From Reticulitermes speratus (lineage: Eukaryota > Arthropoda > Insecta > Blattodea > Rhinotermitidae): 64,000 bases of DNA. Both the position numbers and the translations under genes were made by a program. The notes beneath the pieces were generated by a model. It was not told where the DNA came from. It ran no database searches and saw only the letters and a list, made by a program, of their open reading frames with translations. Every line of letters begins with the position of its first letter. Position 1 is the first letter of the stretch. Shown one piece after another: positions 32,901 through 42,587 of this stretch. The stretch lies in contig JAJKFL010000002.1 of NCBI GenBank assembly GCA_021186555.1, positions 10,477,001 through 10,541,000 on the forward strand, read 5' to 3'.

Positions 32901-35900
32901 CCTTACGGTGTCAAAAAAAAAAAATAGTCTGTGTATATGTCACTCATTCATAACTTTCAAATAAACTGGAAACCTATCCACTGGAGGCCACCTTGTCTTT
33001 GCGCTTACACTTTTTTAATTTTTACCATAAAAGAAGGTTTAAGAAATTTTCAGCAGATGAAAATATTAGCAGCCAGGATTAAAAAAAACATATTTCTGCC
33101 AGTGGTAATTTTTTCCAAAAAGAGTTTTTAATAAGCAGCTTGTAACTTTCACTACAGAAACCCTCAACAACATCAGCATAAAATGAGGAACAGCATATAC
33201 TCACAGCTGATATGTGAAATGCTTATTATGTGAGATGGTTGGACTTAACCACACTTCTTAAAGGGAAAAAATAATACCTGGGAAACAATGCATTTGCACT
33301 GATTCCCCATGTTCATAACTATAATGCAACAGTTCCCAATCATCCACAAAAATATTGCAATTATAAGCTGCACCCTAGTTTTGGGGGATGCATATTTGAA
33401 AAAAAAAAAAGTGCAGCCTGAATTTGCCAAAATTCAGTAATATGGTCCTAGTATCAATCACCTGGAAAGTTGAAGTACCTTGTATTTACAGCTCATACAC
33501 TGTAACTGGCTTGTAAAGAAGCCTTGGAAAGGCAGCTGGCCTTTTAACTTGGCTTCCTGCCACCGGCTGCTTGTTTCAAGATCAGACATTGCAGCTCGCA
33601 GTTTAACACCTGAATGACGTCGCCGAACAGCATCAGACTGACCCTCCGTGTGGTCACCCTCAACAGCATCAGACAAGGAACACTCCTACAATGAAATATT
33701 AAATCTTTACTGTAACATTTGTGGTTATCACAGCACTAACTACAAAGATTACTGTCTTCTGGAATGCAACAGAGGAACCTGAAGATGAAGGCTAAATCTT
33801 GCTCCCAAATGTAAGTACTTACCTATCAGACCACACAGTATCACATCCCAGAAGACTATGGACTTCACTAAGTTCTTTCCTTTTAAGTGTGTTAATTAAT
33901 AATGCTGTCAAATGCTAGGATTATACAGCACTGGTAAAAAATAAATAAATAGGGAGCATTGGTGAAATGGTACTGAAAAGGGAAAATGAAAGATAACACA
34001 TTTAAATAGTGACATAAATATTTAAACAGTTTCTTACACAATTATTTTACAAATAAGGAAAGAATATGTTACATAATTAATTAAACTGAAGAAATAAATA
34101 AAAAAATAAATATAAATACATGAAAAATAAAATTTGAAATAATTAAGTAAATAAGAAAACATATTCTTACATGATAACATAAATCAATAAATATTTATTA
34201 CATAAAATAATCAAAACTGACTTAAATTTAATTAGAGAATAAAGCAATGTAAAAAATTTAACACTGAATAAATAATAAAGTAAAGAGACAAGAAACATGA
34301 AAATAAATAATGAAATAATTGTTTATATCAGTGATTAGAAAAATAAATAAAAGGAAATAGTTATAAGAACAATATGTGAACAAACAGTTAAATTAATATT
34401 ACACTAAATAATTTCTTATGTAAATATCGTATAAATAATGCAGTAACGTTTTATAGAACTAATTAAATAACTGAATAAATAAATAATGAAATAATAATTA
34501 GATACATAATTAAATAAATAAAGTAAATAAACAGTAAACTACATCATGAAATACATAAGTATGTAAATAAATACATAACTATGTGTTTGATAAAATGTAT
34601 AAATAAATAAAAATTATAATAAATAAAATTTAATTACATAAACAAATAAGTCATTATATAATCTTTAAATAATGAAATAAACCATGAAAAATTAATTGAT
34701 AATGATAATAAAGAAATAAAAATTTATATTTATAACTCCCCTTAACATGGGGATACATCCAATTCCCAAAACATGGTGTATAACAAATACACCTCACGCA
34801 ATGCACAATACCAAACATAACTACTTTACTTTCAAAAACTACACACTACTTCAGATATTACATCAACAGCGGTAGAATTCTCAGAAGAAAAGACGAATAT
34901 AAGATTTGAATACAAGTAAAAGCAAAGTCGTCCCTCTGTCAAGAAGAGCGTACAATCAAATCCTTGCCATTCTTTTTAAACTCTGTGAGGATAAAGAACT
35001 GCTGCCATAAGGCACAATGACAAAGCAGTACAACCCCATATTCAGAAATTGAAGCCAACAGTAACAGTAAGTAAGTTAGTCCACTCTTCTCACATTATTT
35101 GTAAAAGTGTATTTGTGCTGCAAATTAGTACTCAAGGGAAAATCAAAATAATAAACATCAAGAATTAGAAATGTATAATCGTAAGTTAAAAAAATAAAAT
35201 GGAGGTAACCAATGAGTCTCAAACCTGCAACTTTTGCACTAGAAGTCACATGCCTCAACTCCTAGACTACAAAGGGCTGTAACTGTGGGTGAAAAATCAT
35301 CTGTGACATGGTAGAAACAAAATTTCAGTGTTGATTTTCTCTGCAATTTCTGAATATGGAGTCACACTGCTTGCCCATTTTGCATTATGGCAGTTCTTTA
35401 TCCTCACAGGGCGTAAAAAGAATTTGTGAGGACACAATTATGCACTTTCCTTGTCAACACTACACCATGAGACTTATATAAGAGACATGAAGCTAAAGCT
35501 TTGTGCACTCCAGACCTCAGTGTCAGACAGAGTGAGTGGTAAGTTTCATGTTCTGATAACTTCAACTCCATAAAACCAGATCTGATACAAGACAATGCCC
35601 CTATATGAAAATGAACCCTGGCCATATGGCTCACAGCTGGACACTTTACTGCCTCAGCTATACCAGCTAACATGGACTGATGTCCACAATTAACCATCTG
35701 TACAGCAGTGTAATTATGGAATTTTTCTTTGGCCACAAAAAATATGTAATCCAAGTGCCAAACACACATAATAAAAGCCAGCTGTCCTTAAAATCATACA
35801 AAAATTAATAAAAAAAGATGCTGCACCTTAGACAGTGGTTGCTGTATCTCTTCTTCCAGTGCTGCAACAATAACATGAAATAATTCATGTGCATCTTGTT

Positions 35901-38663
35901 CCCCATGTGGTATAACCCAACCTTGACGAATGAGTGACTGGATCAACTTGGATGGAGTGTATGGGTCTTCATCTTGGCCCTTTCCATTCAGTGCTGCCAA
36001 CATTATTAGAAAAGTGTAAATCACTTGTTTCCAGCATACAATCTTTATGCTTGACTTCCAAGACATTACTTCTGATCACAATAACATAATTAGATTGTTC
36101 TACAATTAAAAAATATAATACATTCTCTGTCAGGGCAGTCATGAGTATCTGCTAAAAACTCTTTACCATACACACTGACAGTAACCAGTGTCCACTGGGG
36201 ACACTTTACCTCACACCATGGCAGTCACCAGTGCCAAGTGAAAACATTTCACCAACCAATACAGATTACATACATAAACACATACTTCATAGAGTCCAAG
36301 AAATATAAAACTGTGTCTTGTTCATTTACCTTGGAGAGTCTTCTGCAATGATGAAGTCAAGCTATTCTGTTTGGCGCTATTCTGATGCATGGACAGCCAG
36401 TCCAGAACAACAGGGCATGATGCCAATGCCTGCAGTAATGTGTTGAGAAAACATGTGTAACCAAGATTCACAAGTCCAAGAATATGACCTAAAAACCAAC
36501 ACACATAAATGCTGTAATTCCAAAGCTGGTGGTGAAATTAAAATTATGAACTGGGATGTGGTGCCATGTAGTCTGTTAGATAGGTACCAACATTCTGAAG
36601 GGACCTGCTACCTCCATAATTCTACCCTGAAGATAGAAGCAGGAGGTTGCTCTAAAACATTGACAGCTATACATGACATTACACATCCCCTCCTTTATGA
36701 CCATACTCTTAAACTCACTGCAATGACAACCTCAACTCTCATCTAGTGGTGACACATTTAACCACACCATAAGCTAGGAAAAAAGTGAAACTATGTATTA
36801 TGTCCTAAGAAAACACAAAATGCAAAAAGAATGAGTTTTTAGGCTTTTGTAGCAGCATACTTGAGGTTTCTGTTTTTCTGGGATATGATGCCATGTCACT
36901 GGGTAATTGGATCTTGACCTTTTGAGACAACGTAGTGGTTTCATCTGTGAGGATCAGTATGTCAACAAAGAATGCTAAATCAGAAACACATTTTGGACAG
37001 GAAGGCCTCTTGTTGAATATTTTCACCCTTGATGATGAGACAACTACACAGTCATGAAATACTGGGAACTGATTACCAAGTGACATGGCATCATATCCCC
37101 CCCCCAAAAAAAAAAAAAAAAAAAAAGAGGAAACTGAAACTGCACAAACATAAGAAAGGGTAAAGGAACATGCATGTTGTATACTGTAACATGCTGTTAC
37201 ATCAACTTTACTAAAATATCATGGTTGCAAACAAAAAATTGAAGACTGGTGTGTTCTGCACTGTGATACCATGTAGCCTGGTAGCAAGTTACCAGTGTAG
37301 ATATTCACAGCACTGTAAAATAAACCATACACAAATAAAGAAAGATTCAGGGTAAAAGAGAGATCAGAAGATGCAGGTAGAAGGTTCTTCAAAAATGTTT
37401 GAAACATGACTACACCACATCATATGCCAGATGACAGTAATCCATGATAACCTAAAATCCTGCAAAACAAGCTTATGTCAAAATTAGTGCAATATAGTAA
37501 ACCTGAGGGTGCCTAGTTACACAAAAAAAAAAAATTCCATGCCCCAGTTCATAACATTCTGTGAACTTTTATTATATTTTTTGTAAAACATTATGACACC
37601 TGATAACAATACAACTCTTACTGTATTGTGTTATGTGTGACTAACATACCTTCTACATATAAGACATCAATTAATTGGGGAATAAAAATATTACTTGACA
37701 GTTAACACAGTACTGTTCGTGTAACTAAATCAATGACACTGTGATGGGCAAACAAGAAACATATTTTGGACAGGAAGGTCTCTACCAGTGCACTTTACAG
37801 CACTGTATGAATAATTCACTCAACATCTTTCCAAGTCCTACAGGTCAGGTGGCAGCAGCACAGTAAGGCAGGACACACCATAAATAGTGAAAGTAGTGGC
37901 ATGGGGCCAACCATTATATCCTTTAGGAGAAAGACGTAAATGCAAGTTGTCTTTGTGATGAGTTTTTCTGGCTTAGCATGGATATTTAAATTGCTACCAA
38001 TCAAACACACAGCGACAAGCATATGGCATGAGGCCATTCCCCATTACATTTTAGAGACCAGCATGTTGTCTCAGAGGATAATAAAGGTTAATGGATGGTG
38101 AAGTAAAGTTCAATTGTTTATTTACTCCAAATAATGAAACAGATTTTAGTTTCCTACACTAATAAGATAGATGACGAGCTGTTAGCTTCTTAAGAAGGCC
38201 CTTGCTCCATCAAGTTATATGAATAACATTACAGTCTTGTACGATACAACAGGTAGTCTGGTAGCAAAGGTACCAACATTTCAAGAAAATCTGTGTCTCC
38301 ATCTTAGGACATAAGAGTCAGGCCTGAAAATGGAGTTGATGACATTCACAGTCCACAAATTACAGAATCTAGAGAATGGTTTACATATGTGGGAAAAATG
38401 ACAATTTATTACACTTTTTAAAATTGATAAACAGCTCCTCATGAAAAATCTTCATTTTCTTAAGGCTCTAAGATATGAATTCCCTCTTTGTTAAATCTTA
38501 ATAATCATTAGCTGCCACCACCTACCAACTAAACACGGGATGTGTCTAACTTACCCCTTCGCTTTTGACGAAATGTAGGTCCCCACAAAATGAAAACGCC
38601 AGCTGCTAATACAACTGATACTGTGGCAAACAACAGAACATTCTCACGTTTTGTTTCCAGCAT
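23781..38663 (-). CDS. USP30: Ubiquitin carboxyl-terminal hydrolase 30, mitochondrial outer-membrane deubiquitinase
   Basis: Nine coding exons (minus): 38555-38663, 36330-36488, 35827-35993, 33479-33685, 31671-31871, 31452-31579, 30562-30647, 25586-25690, 23781-23904. All introns are GT-AG and the phases match. With one missing base allowed for in exon 6, the protein is 428 aa (human about 517). Residues 9-27 form the outer-membrane anchor. The Cys box LVNLGYTCFLN puts the nucleophile at Cys49. CxxC pairs lie at 208/211 and 263/266. The His box GHFLTYRR has His374, and WYYTSDAE keeps Ser393, matching the Cys-His-Ser triad known for human USP30. The enzyme removes ubiquitin from outer-membrane proteins and opposes Parkin-driven mitophagy. 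A single-base deletion near 31540 breaks the frame as read. Confidence 0.93.
23983..24829. mobile_element. MITE-like DNA transposon with ~26-bp terminal inverted repeats
   Basis: The left end TACCGTATTTACTCGAATGC continues AAGACGA. The right end is its inverse (TCGTCTTGCATTC...AATACAGTA, 24803-24829). No transposase frame. It lies in the USP30 intron between exons 8 and 9. It carries internally (24241-24290) a single copy of the CTGAAGATG...CGAAAC motif on the minus strand and a run of 13 G at 24775-24787. The CGTATTTACTCGAATGCAAG terminus style is widespread among animal MITEs. The superfamily is not decided. Confidence 0.68.
25053..25442. mobile_element. Foldback element with ~110-bp arms (USP30 intron 8)
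   Basis: Arms at about 25068-25180 and 25328-25440 share TAATTGCACATTTA and GGCTGTTAACAGCCATCCTC. ATATTCTG occurs at both outer edges (25045-25052 and 25443-25450) as a probable target-site duplication. Each arm points a (T/A)GAGGATGGCTG-hairpin-CC(A/G)AAACAT motif outward. Non-coding. Confidence 0.75.
25586..25690 (-). CDS. USP30: USP30 exon 8: catalytic His box
   Basis: Acceptor GCTCCACAG and donor CAG/GTAATG. Encodes FKHRYELTAVVVHTGGLFYG then HFLTYRRGAGRYYS. The GHF-TYRR block contains the general-base His. Human USP30 has AVVVHHGDMHSGHFVTYRR. Confidence 0.92.
25850..26014. repeat. Foldback element, 'GTCTTCTGGGATGTGAT' family (USP30 intron 8)
   Basis: The left arm GGTCTTCTGGGATGTGATTC then CATGTAGTTTGGTACGTAGG has its inverse at about 25970-26014 (complement GGTCTTTTGGGCTGTGAGGC). 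The loop is about 75 nt. Partial copies of the same terminus lie at 36543, 37255, 38235, 59630 and 63570. Confidence 0.75.
26154..26390 (-). mobile_element. SINE, family IV, 5'-truncated, nested in LINE
   Basis: Interrupts the LINE endonuclease. AT(T)TGGTTAGTACA is duplicated at 26140-26153 and 26391-26404 with one mismatch. It matches 54455-54732 in its body (CAGGCCTGGACAGGCCCTTA, GGTACTCATTTCTGTTAGAG) but lacks the tRNA-like head. Confidence 0.82.
26405..26640 (+). pseudogene. LINE endonuclease C-terminal part
   Basis: Encodes TNLNILNNGNMPTFVISNRK then EVIDLTLWTDKIVDLVTNWH and SDEISLSDHRYIVFQVG, including the catalytic SDH motif that the copy at 18.4 kb has lost. Continuous with 26128-26153 if the SINE is removed. 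Confidence 0.82.
26994..27926 (+). pseudogene. LINE reverse transcriptase domain (degenerate)
   Basis: PEGQHKQSGKETLTELYRIH then HFPG linker, FKPFKLAGTDGIVRALLQQG, a ~110-bp deletion near 27300, EVTLGAFLDIQGAFDTTSFD, FPQGGVLLPLLCSLVVDKLI and an intact GYADDIAIL box at about 27795. Several frameshifts. Confidence 0.85.
27940..28721 (+). pseudogene. LINE RT thumb and RNase H start, cut by PLE insertion
   Basis: Frameshifted thumb, then SILTYGSTVWWLRVRYNVSR, LACLATTGAMKMTPPAAMEV and PPFHVMIEVQVQAGIYRL. The start of RNase H reads 'TDGAQEGGTAS' at about 28636. It breaks off at TATTTGCTATTAAG, the PLE target site. Confidence 0.8.
28722..29666 (+). mobile_element. Penelope-like element, palindromic truncated copy
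   Basis: Flanked by the perfect 14-bp duplication TATTTGCTATTAAG (28708-28721 and 29667-29680), inside the LINE RNase H. Inverted arms of about 378 bp lie at 28749-29127 and 29290-29666, around a 160-nt unique centre. A 27-nt extension sits only at the left. Both arms carry the 3' coding end and the UTR with a (C/T)GAGGATGGGGAC-hairpin-GTCCCCGAAACG motif. The centre supplies the GIY-YIG start. Inverted partial copies and pseudo-LTR-like ends are characteristic of Penelope-like elements. The RT is absent, so it is non-autonomous. Confidence 0.85.
29126..29494 (+). pseudogene. Penelope-like GIY-YIG endonuclease C-terminal fragment
   Basis: The frame reads GVYGIPCECGKTYIGQTNRT, ETRRKQHMRHLRMG, then SAVAQHALETGHRIEF and KGYMDRIIKEAIKIKLHPDN, ending at a TAA at 29492-29494. 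This has the GIY and YIG strands with the PLE-specific Cys pair (CxC), the Arg (TRRKQH), the 'S.VA.H....H' zinc/active-site block and the R..KEA.EI Glu. All are hallmarks of the PLE endonuclease. There is no start codon. The same 3' segment is present inverted at 28922-29125. Confidence 0.85.
29681..30327 (+). pseudogene. LINE RNase H (3' part) and C-terminal tail
   Basis: Resumes after the PLE: KACVMENVEKGYTDRNIYIL then LSDRQTAIF (catalytic Asp). After a frameshift near 29770 it reads LVWLPGYMRIDGNEIADQLA, with His of the GH loop changed to Tyr. 29767-30327 continues to LLSLSRNRLRIMTRLLTGHC, CDRCKQASETASPICSDCEA and GMGLLNE. Confidence 0.85.
30562..30647 (-). CDS. USP30: USP30 exon 7: variable linker
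   Basis: Acceptor TATTTTTGCAG and donor AAG/GTACAC. Encodes KQLTDSNPSRVGQTFMSG and VDLPSPVKKS (the last Ser is split across the junction). The segment is not conserved. It is identified by exact phase agreement (0 to 2) with its neighbours and good splice sites. Confidence 0.78.
30965..31225 (+). pseudogene. LINE endonuclease C-terminal fragment (RTE/CR1-like)
   Basis: IHNVNSDSGHRLLAGHFKTI resembles the 'N.GSDHRLL.A.' end of LINE endonucleases (the SDH block mutated to SGH). LLSRDITEEFQNRTKGKTVE follows, like the linker after it. Short, in USP30 intron 6, antisense. The family is not secure. Confidence 0.4.
31452..31579 (-). CDS. USP30: USP30 exon 6, with one-base frameshift
   Basis: Acceptor CATGTTTACTAG and donor CAG/GTAATT. 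The exon begins LPSCLCIHIARTP, as in the human LPQCLCIHLQRL, then shifts frame at CCTGGG (31538-31543) and continues GKPLKRDDHIKFPEILIMD. At 128 nt it is one short of the 129 needed for phase 0-0. Without correction the frame stops a few codons later. A TT to T loss within CCTTGGG would explain it. Confidence 0.88.
31671..31871 (-). CDS. USP30: USP30 exon 5: second zinc-ribbon half
   Basis: The acceptor is TTTTTTAG at 31872-31873, chosen over a CAG seven bases downstream because only it preserves phase 0. Encodes SAVHYATFYSLSLTLPP, then DVACVGCGCCETEQ and LSFGK. 'TFDSLSLSIP' and 'CxxC' are the matching human blocks. Confidence 0.9.
33479..33685 (-). CDS. USP30: USP30 exon 4: first zinc-ribbon half
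   Basis: Acceptor TTTCATTGTAG and donor AAG/GTACTT, 69 codons. A divergent acidic/basic insert is followed by LPFQGFFTSQLQCMSCKYK, the 'PF.G.L.S...C..C' element of the USP fingers domain. A second downstream GT was rejected because it breaks the phase with exon 5. Confidence 0.88.
33750..33868. repeat. Foldback element, 'GTCTTCTGGGATGTGAT' family (USP30 intron 3)
   Basis: Begins TGTCTTCTGGAATGC and ends in the inverse GTATCACATCCCAGAAGAC. Inside is CCTGAAGATGAAGGC with a complementary GC(T/C)...CTTGCTCCCAAATGT. No coding content. Confidence 0.65.
33900..34735. repeat. AT-rich AAATA/TAAA-type low-complexity tract
   Basis: About 0.8 kb dominated by AATAAATAAATA and TAATTAAATAA variants with almost no G or C, in USP30 intron 3. 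Derived from an expanded microsatellite or an ancient A-tail. No other signal. Confidence 0.85.
34963..35430. mobile_element. Foldback element with ~85-bp arms (USP30 intron 3)
   Basis: Arms 34963-35056 and 35344-35430 are inverted copies sharing CTGTGAGGATAAAGAACTGC and CCATATTCAGAAATTG. The unique centre is about 290 nt. The CTGTGAGGAT core is reminiscent of the CTGAGGATG motif elsewhere but is not the same. Confidence 0.75.
35827..35993 (-). CDS. USP30: USP30 exon 3: EQDAHELFHV block
   Basis: Acceptor TAATGTTGGCAG and donor AAG/GTGCAG. Encodes LNGKGQDEDPYTPSKLIQ, then GEQDAHELFHVIVAALEEEI, the conserved USP 'QDAHE' motif in nearly the same form as human USP30. Confidence 0.92.
36330..36488 (-). 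CDS. USP30: USP30 exon 2: catalytic Cys box
   Basis: Acceptor GTTGGTTTTTAG and donor AAG/GTAAAT. Encodes GLVNLGYTCFLNTLLQALAS with the nucleophilic Cys and the upstream oxyanion-hole Asn, then CPVVLDWL as in vertebrate USP30 (CPAFIRWL). Confidence 0.93.
36879..37099. repeat. Foldback element, 'CTGGGATATGATGCCATGT' family (USP30 intron 1)
   Basis: Left CTGGGATATGATGCCATGTC then ACTGGGTAATTGG has its inverse at 37069-37099. A (C)9(A)21 run follows at 37097-37126. Non-coding. Confidence 0.75.
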
Positions 38664-38665
38664 GA
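38555..38665 (-). CDS. USP30: USP30 exon 1 (first coding): membrane anchor
   Basis: Acceptor CCTTTGCAG, two untranslated bases, then ATG at 38661-38663. The acceptor shows that a non-coding 5' exon lies upstream. It encodes a short polar start, the hydrophobic segment VLLFATVSVVLAAGVFILWG and the basic QKRRG stop-transfer. Donor GTAAGT, phase 1. Confidence 0.9.
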
Positions 38666-41084
38666 CTGCAAAGGTAGAAACAAAAATACATATAAGTAAA
38701 ACGGTCCACTTATCACACAGCTTTCTGTTAAACCCAACTCAACTTCAATAATAAAACTGCCACACACAGTCATGTCATATCTCATACATTGTATAAACGT
38801 TTACCGAGTTCTTGCAGCAAAGTATGTATTTAGACAGATATTAAGTTAAATTTCTGCATATTGTTTTCAAATAACATTATTCAGATTGTGCCAATTACAA
38901 AATATTATATTTGTAATGTTCATTGTAAAACCTTTGCTTTTGCACTCTTGTTGATATTATTAAATGTCTCCCAGATGATGTGTCTTTTAAGACAGAAACA
39001 TATAGGAGAAAACTATAAAAGAAAATAAATACCACACATGAAAGTTAAGTGTACCACAATGGCATATAATTTGTTTCAATTCTCATTAACGATTAGGCTT
39101 TAAGGTTTCATTTCAGTAACAAAATCTTATGTCACAATAGCCAACATATATAAAGGCTAGGCTCTGAGATTTAATTTTAGTAACAAAACTTAAGCCTTGG
39201 CTGCTAGTCAATGAAGACATTAAAGAAACTAGCCGAGATGGTTAGGCTTGCAGTTTTTGTATTAATGATAGAAACTCAATCTAAGTTAACAGCCATCACT
39301 TCAATTATGGTCACTATCCATGCTGACAACACACATGCATATGGTTTCCTTAAAATCAGAAGCAAAAACAAGCAATGCACAAGTACAGATATGTATATTT
39401 AAGTCTTGGTAAATAACGAATTGAAGGCAGTTAAAAGCATTACAAGTTTCTATTAGATCGTCCTGCTAAACTCATTTTGAATAAGCATGATTAACTATGA
39501 ACATTGGACAAAACATCCTCCAGATATGCACAGTAGCAGCAAATATATTGAATTAGTAGTAACAGACAGCCCACAATGGCTGGTCCTTCAGCTTGGTGGT
39601 TGCGTTGGAGGCCAACAACTTCTCACTCTAACAAAAACAGCAGATTAGGAAATGTTACACAGGAACTCAGGTCTGGGGGTGCTCTGGTAAATATAAAAGG
39701 CACATAAAATTACTCACCTAGCCGAACACCTATCTAATTTTCATGAATGACTCTGCTATACTGATTTAAAAGAAATAAAAAATTTTGCTGTGCATTTCGA
39801 GTATCACTAAACAAACCCTTCCATGGGTTGTATCAAACATGATGAATGGGTGAATGCATTCATTGCTTAGCATGGTGGGCATTTCCAACATGTAACATAA
39901 TTATTCCGTTTGTTTCCAGATGTTAATGACCACTTGTGACAAATATATAATATATGTAAAAAAATCGGCTGCATGGCTTTTGGATCATCATGTACAATAT
40001 GAATCATTGCAGGATACTTTAACCTCAGCAACTGACACATGAAGGTTACAACAGTACACGACATTATAAATCGCACGCAAACCTGTAATTTTAACATGTT
40101 TGCCACAAATTCCACTGTGCCTCATGCATCAAAAATGCTGATCGCACGTGCTACCATAACAAAACAAATGTTGAACTCAAATTCCAGTTGAGCAAATAAT
40201 CGTAATTTCTTAATAAACGTGCAAAGCAGTAAAAGTCAGAACAAGGACAGTCTTGTCGTTACAGCTCATGAAAACCAAAATCTTTATGAAACTTTAAGTT
40301 CTTTGGCGTAGGCGGAAATTCACGGCGCGTTAGGTTCTGTTAGGTTAGGCTTTTCGATTTGGGTTTAGTTCCTTTCACACAAGGCACTCTGTCGGATTCT
40401 CACCGGTACAACAACTGAGCAGCTGGGGACTGTCACACCGTACTACACAAAAGCATACGAAATCACATTTTTAGCTGATATACAGAATTGCCCTCAACAT
40501 TAATCCAGCTTTAATACAAAACAGTACGTTTCTTTCATACCCCTGGTCCATATATCGTCTTATGTCCTAACCTGACACTACTAGGGGCATTCACAATCGA
40601 ATAAAACCCATCGAATAATTCGACTGTTTCAAATCGTCAAACAAATCGTACATTAAAAAACACAAACCCATGCCTTAAAAACTTCTCATCTTGCTTCCGT
40701 AACTGCAGACCACGGATAATCAATGTAGGCGTGGATCAGAGGTGATCGTAGGTTCGCGCCATAGCTCGACATCCACGTATAAGAGCACAGATTATCTCAT
40801 AAGAGCGCTCCCCAAGCCGCCAACTGTTCCTGCAACTGACGAAACATGGGGTATTCGGTATAAAACGCCGAACAATATGGTTATTCAAACTGAGGTACCA
40901 GTACCACTACTGACACGCCAACAGTTATTTACTGGTACATGGCCTTAATAAAAAAAAATCTGTATACAAAAAGAATAAAACTTTCAGAACTACAGGAAAC
41001 TTTATATAATCGTAACCGTTGTTAGCTAGTCTTTCCACTTTCCTTTTTTTATTCAACGAAACTCACCATTACTAAACAGTATTG
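38666..41084. other. USP30 upstream region: 5' intron, non-coding exon and promoter expected here
   Basis: The splice acceptor before the USP30 start codon implies an untranslated first exon upstream. I could not place it. 40310-40480 is somewhat richer in CpG and holds GTTAGGTTCTGTTAGGTTAG (telomere-like, TTAGG orientation on plus). No coding exon supported. Confidence 0.4.
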
Positions 41085-41740
41085 TATGGAGATTTCATAT
41101 TTCGGTCTTTATCTAAATTGTGAAAGAAATGCAGATAAAAACGGGCACAAATTAATTCACGCTCTTTGGTAAAGTATAGCTGTCGCTGTATCGATTTTTA
41201 CGAAACCCATGATTAATCATCACTATTGCATGGAGATCTCATATACCGAGTTTTATCCAAATCGGACGAAAAATTCAGAAAATAGGGCGAAGTTTCTTTT
41301 ACGTTCTTGTGTAAATATAATGAAACTTAAATTTACTCATCAGTACTGCCGTTTGGAATGCCGAATTATATCGAAATGGGGCAAGAAATGTAGGAAATAC
41401 TGATAGAAATTAATCTACGCTTTTATGTGGAGTATAGCTATCGCTTATAGATGTTAAAGATACAAGTACTTAGCAGCATCGCGTGGAGATACCAGATACC
41501 ATGTTTGAATAAAACTCACAGTTTCTCGAGAGTACTGCATTAGTGTTCCAAAGTGAATGTTATCGAAATCCGGCGAGCAATATACGGGCCAAATTTTCTT
41601 TGCGGCCTTTGGTAAAATTTACCTTTCGCTGCACTAGTTTTAGTAAAACTTGAAAGTTATCAACAGTGTTGTATGTAGATTGTATACACCGAATTTTATG
41701 GAAATGGGCGAGCAGTGTATAATATAATATATATAATATA
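41085..41740 (-). repeat. Degenerate tandem repeat (~120-140 bp), minus orientation
   Basis: Units recur near 41090, 41228, 41357, 41478 and 41672. Each has GTATGGAGAT(T/C)TCATAT-like and (T)ATCGAAAT..GG(C/A)GA blocks, and AAAGTATAGCTGTCGCT in between. The complement core GGTATATGAGATCT matches the plus-strand array at 22740-23020. Confidence 0.65.
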
Positions 41741-42587
41741 TTCATATACAGGTGACATATTTACTAACAACTAGCAAGGCAATCAACAGCTCTTCAAATG
41801 ACATTTATAAAGGCAGTTCTCTAAGTACTTACAAATTATTTGGTTCTTAAAGGAATCTGATGCTTCTGAATCTGGCACATCACTCAATCCTCGTCTTCCT
41901 CGTAATAGAACCAGACTTCACTCCACCTAATCATGTGCAAATTCAAGTACAAAGCAGTCAATGTCTACTTTAGTACGTACGCTTCCATTTTAACACTTTC
42001 TTCGAATTCGCAACTTAAAATGCATAACAAATACTTGAACGTATAAGCCCATGCTGTTTTATACACTGTATGCTTACTTATGTTAATCTCGGTAAGTGCA
42101 CTGCAGCAGGTCAAGGAAAGTACATGCTATAAATTCTTTACTGAACGTATTTATATCTTTGTAACGCATATTTTACGACGCTGTCTGTGCCAGACTGTAC
42201 AGTGATGATCCAGAATTTATTGTTAGAGCTTTTTCAATGACGAAGATGATAATCCGAATCATGAAATAAGTTTTATAATTATAGACTTTTTTGTATGATT
42301 TTGTATGTTAGGACTTATTCCACATCCTCTTGTCTTGTGACAAAATTATGGATCCATGGAATGTATATATGTATATATGACTAAACCTGATAAAAACAAG
42401 CTCGAATCTATGAGACGAATCCCAGTATTATTTTGCATCTTAACTATTTACTATGTGATCCACGTGAAAGTGCATTTCATATTAACCGTTTCAATGACGA
42501 ACACGAGATATTTCATTAAAGGTACCGGCGTTTATAATTTATATTTAATTAAGTAGTATTTGGCGCAGTGTATCAAGATGTAAGGGT
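41741..42587. other. Unassigned AT-rich DNA
   Basis: (TATAA)-type tract at 41715-41750, otherwise no supported feature. A minus-strand frame at about 41846-41912 ends at a GTAAGT but lacks a convincing acceptor. Confidence 0.35.

Noticed and set aside
33458..33478. Downstream alternative donor for USP30 exon 4 (TTTCCAG/GTGATT)
   Set aside because: It would leave a two-base overhang incompatible with exon 5, whichever acceptor is used. AAG/GTACTT gives exact phase and matches human spacing.
36440..36500. Asn to Tyr change in the USP30 Cys box (NLGYTC for NLGNTC)
   Set aside because: The oxyanion-hole Asn is the one in LVN, which is kept. The position before TC varies among USPs (Ala in USP7), so this is not a lesion.
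41846..41915. Possible minus-strand exon encoding RGRRGLSDVPDSEASDSF with a GTAAGT donor
   Set aside because: No credible polypyrimidine tract or acceptor, and an in-frame stop just upstream. Too weak to call.
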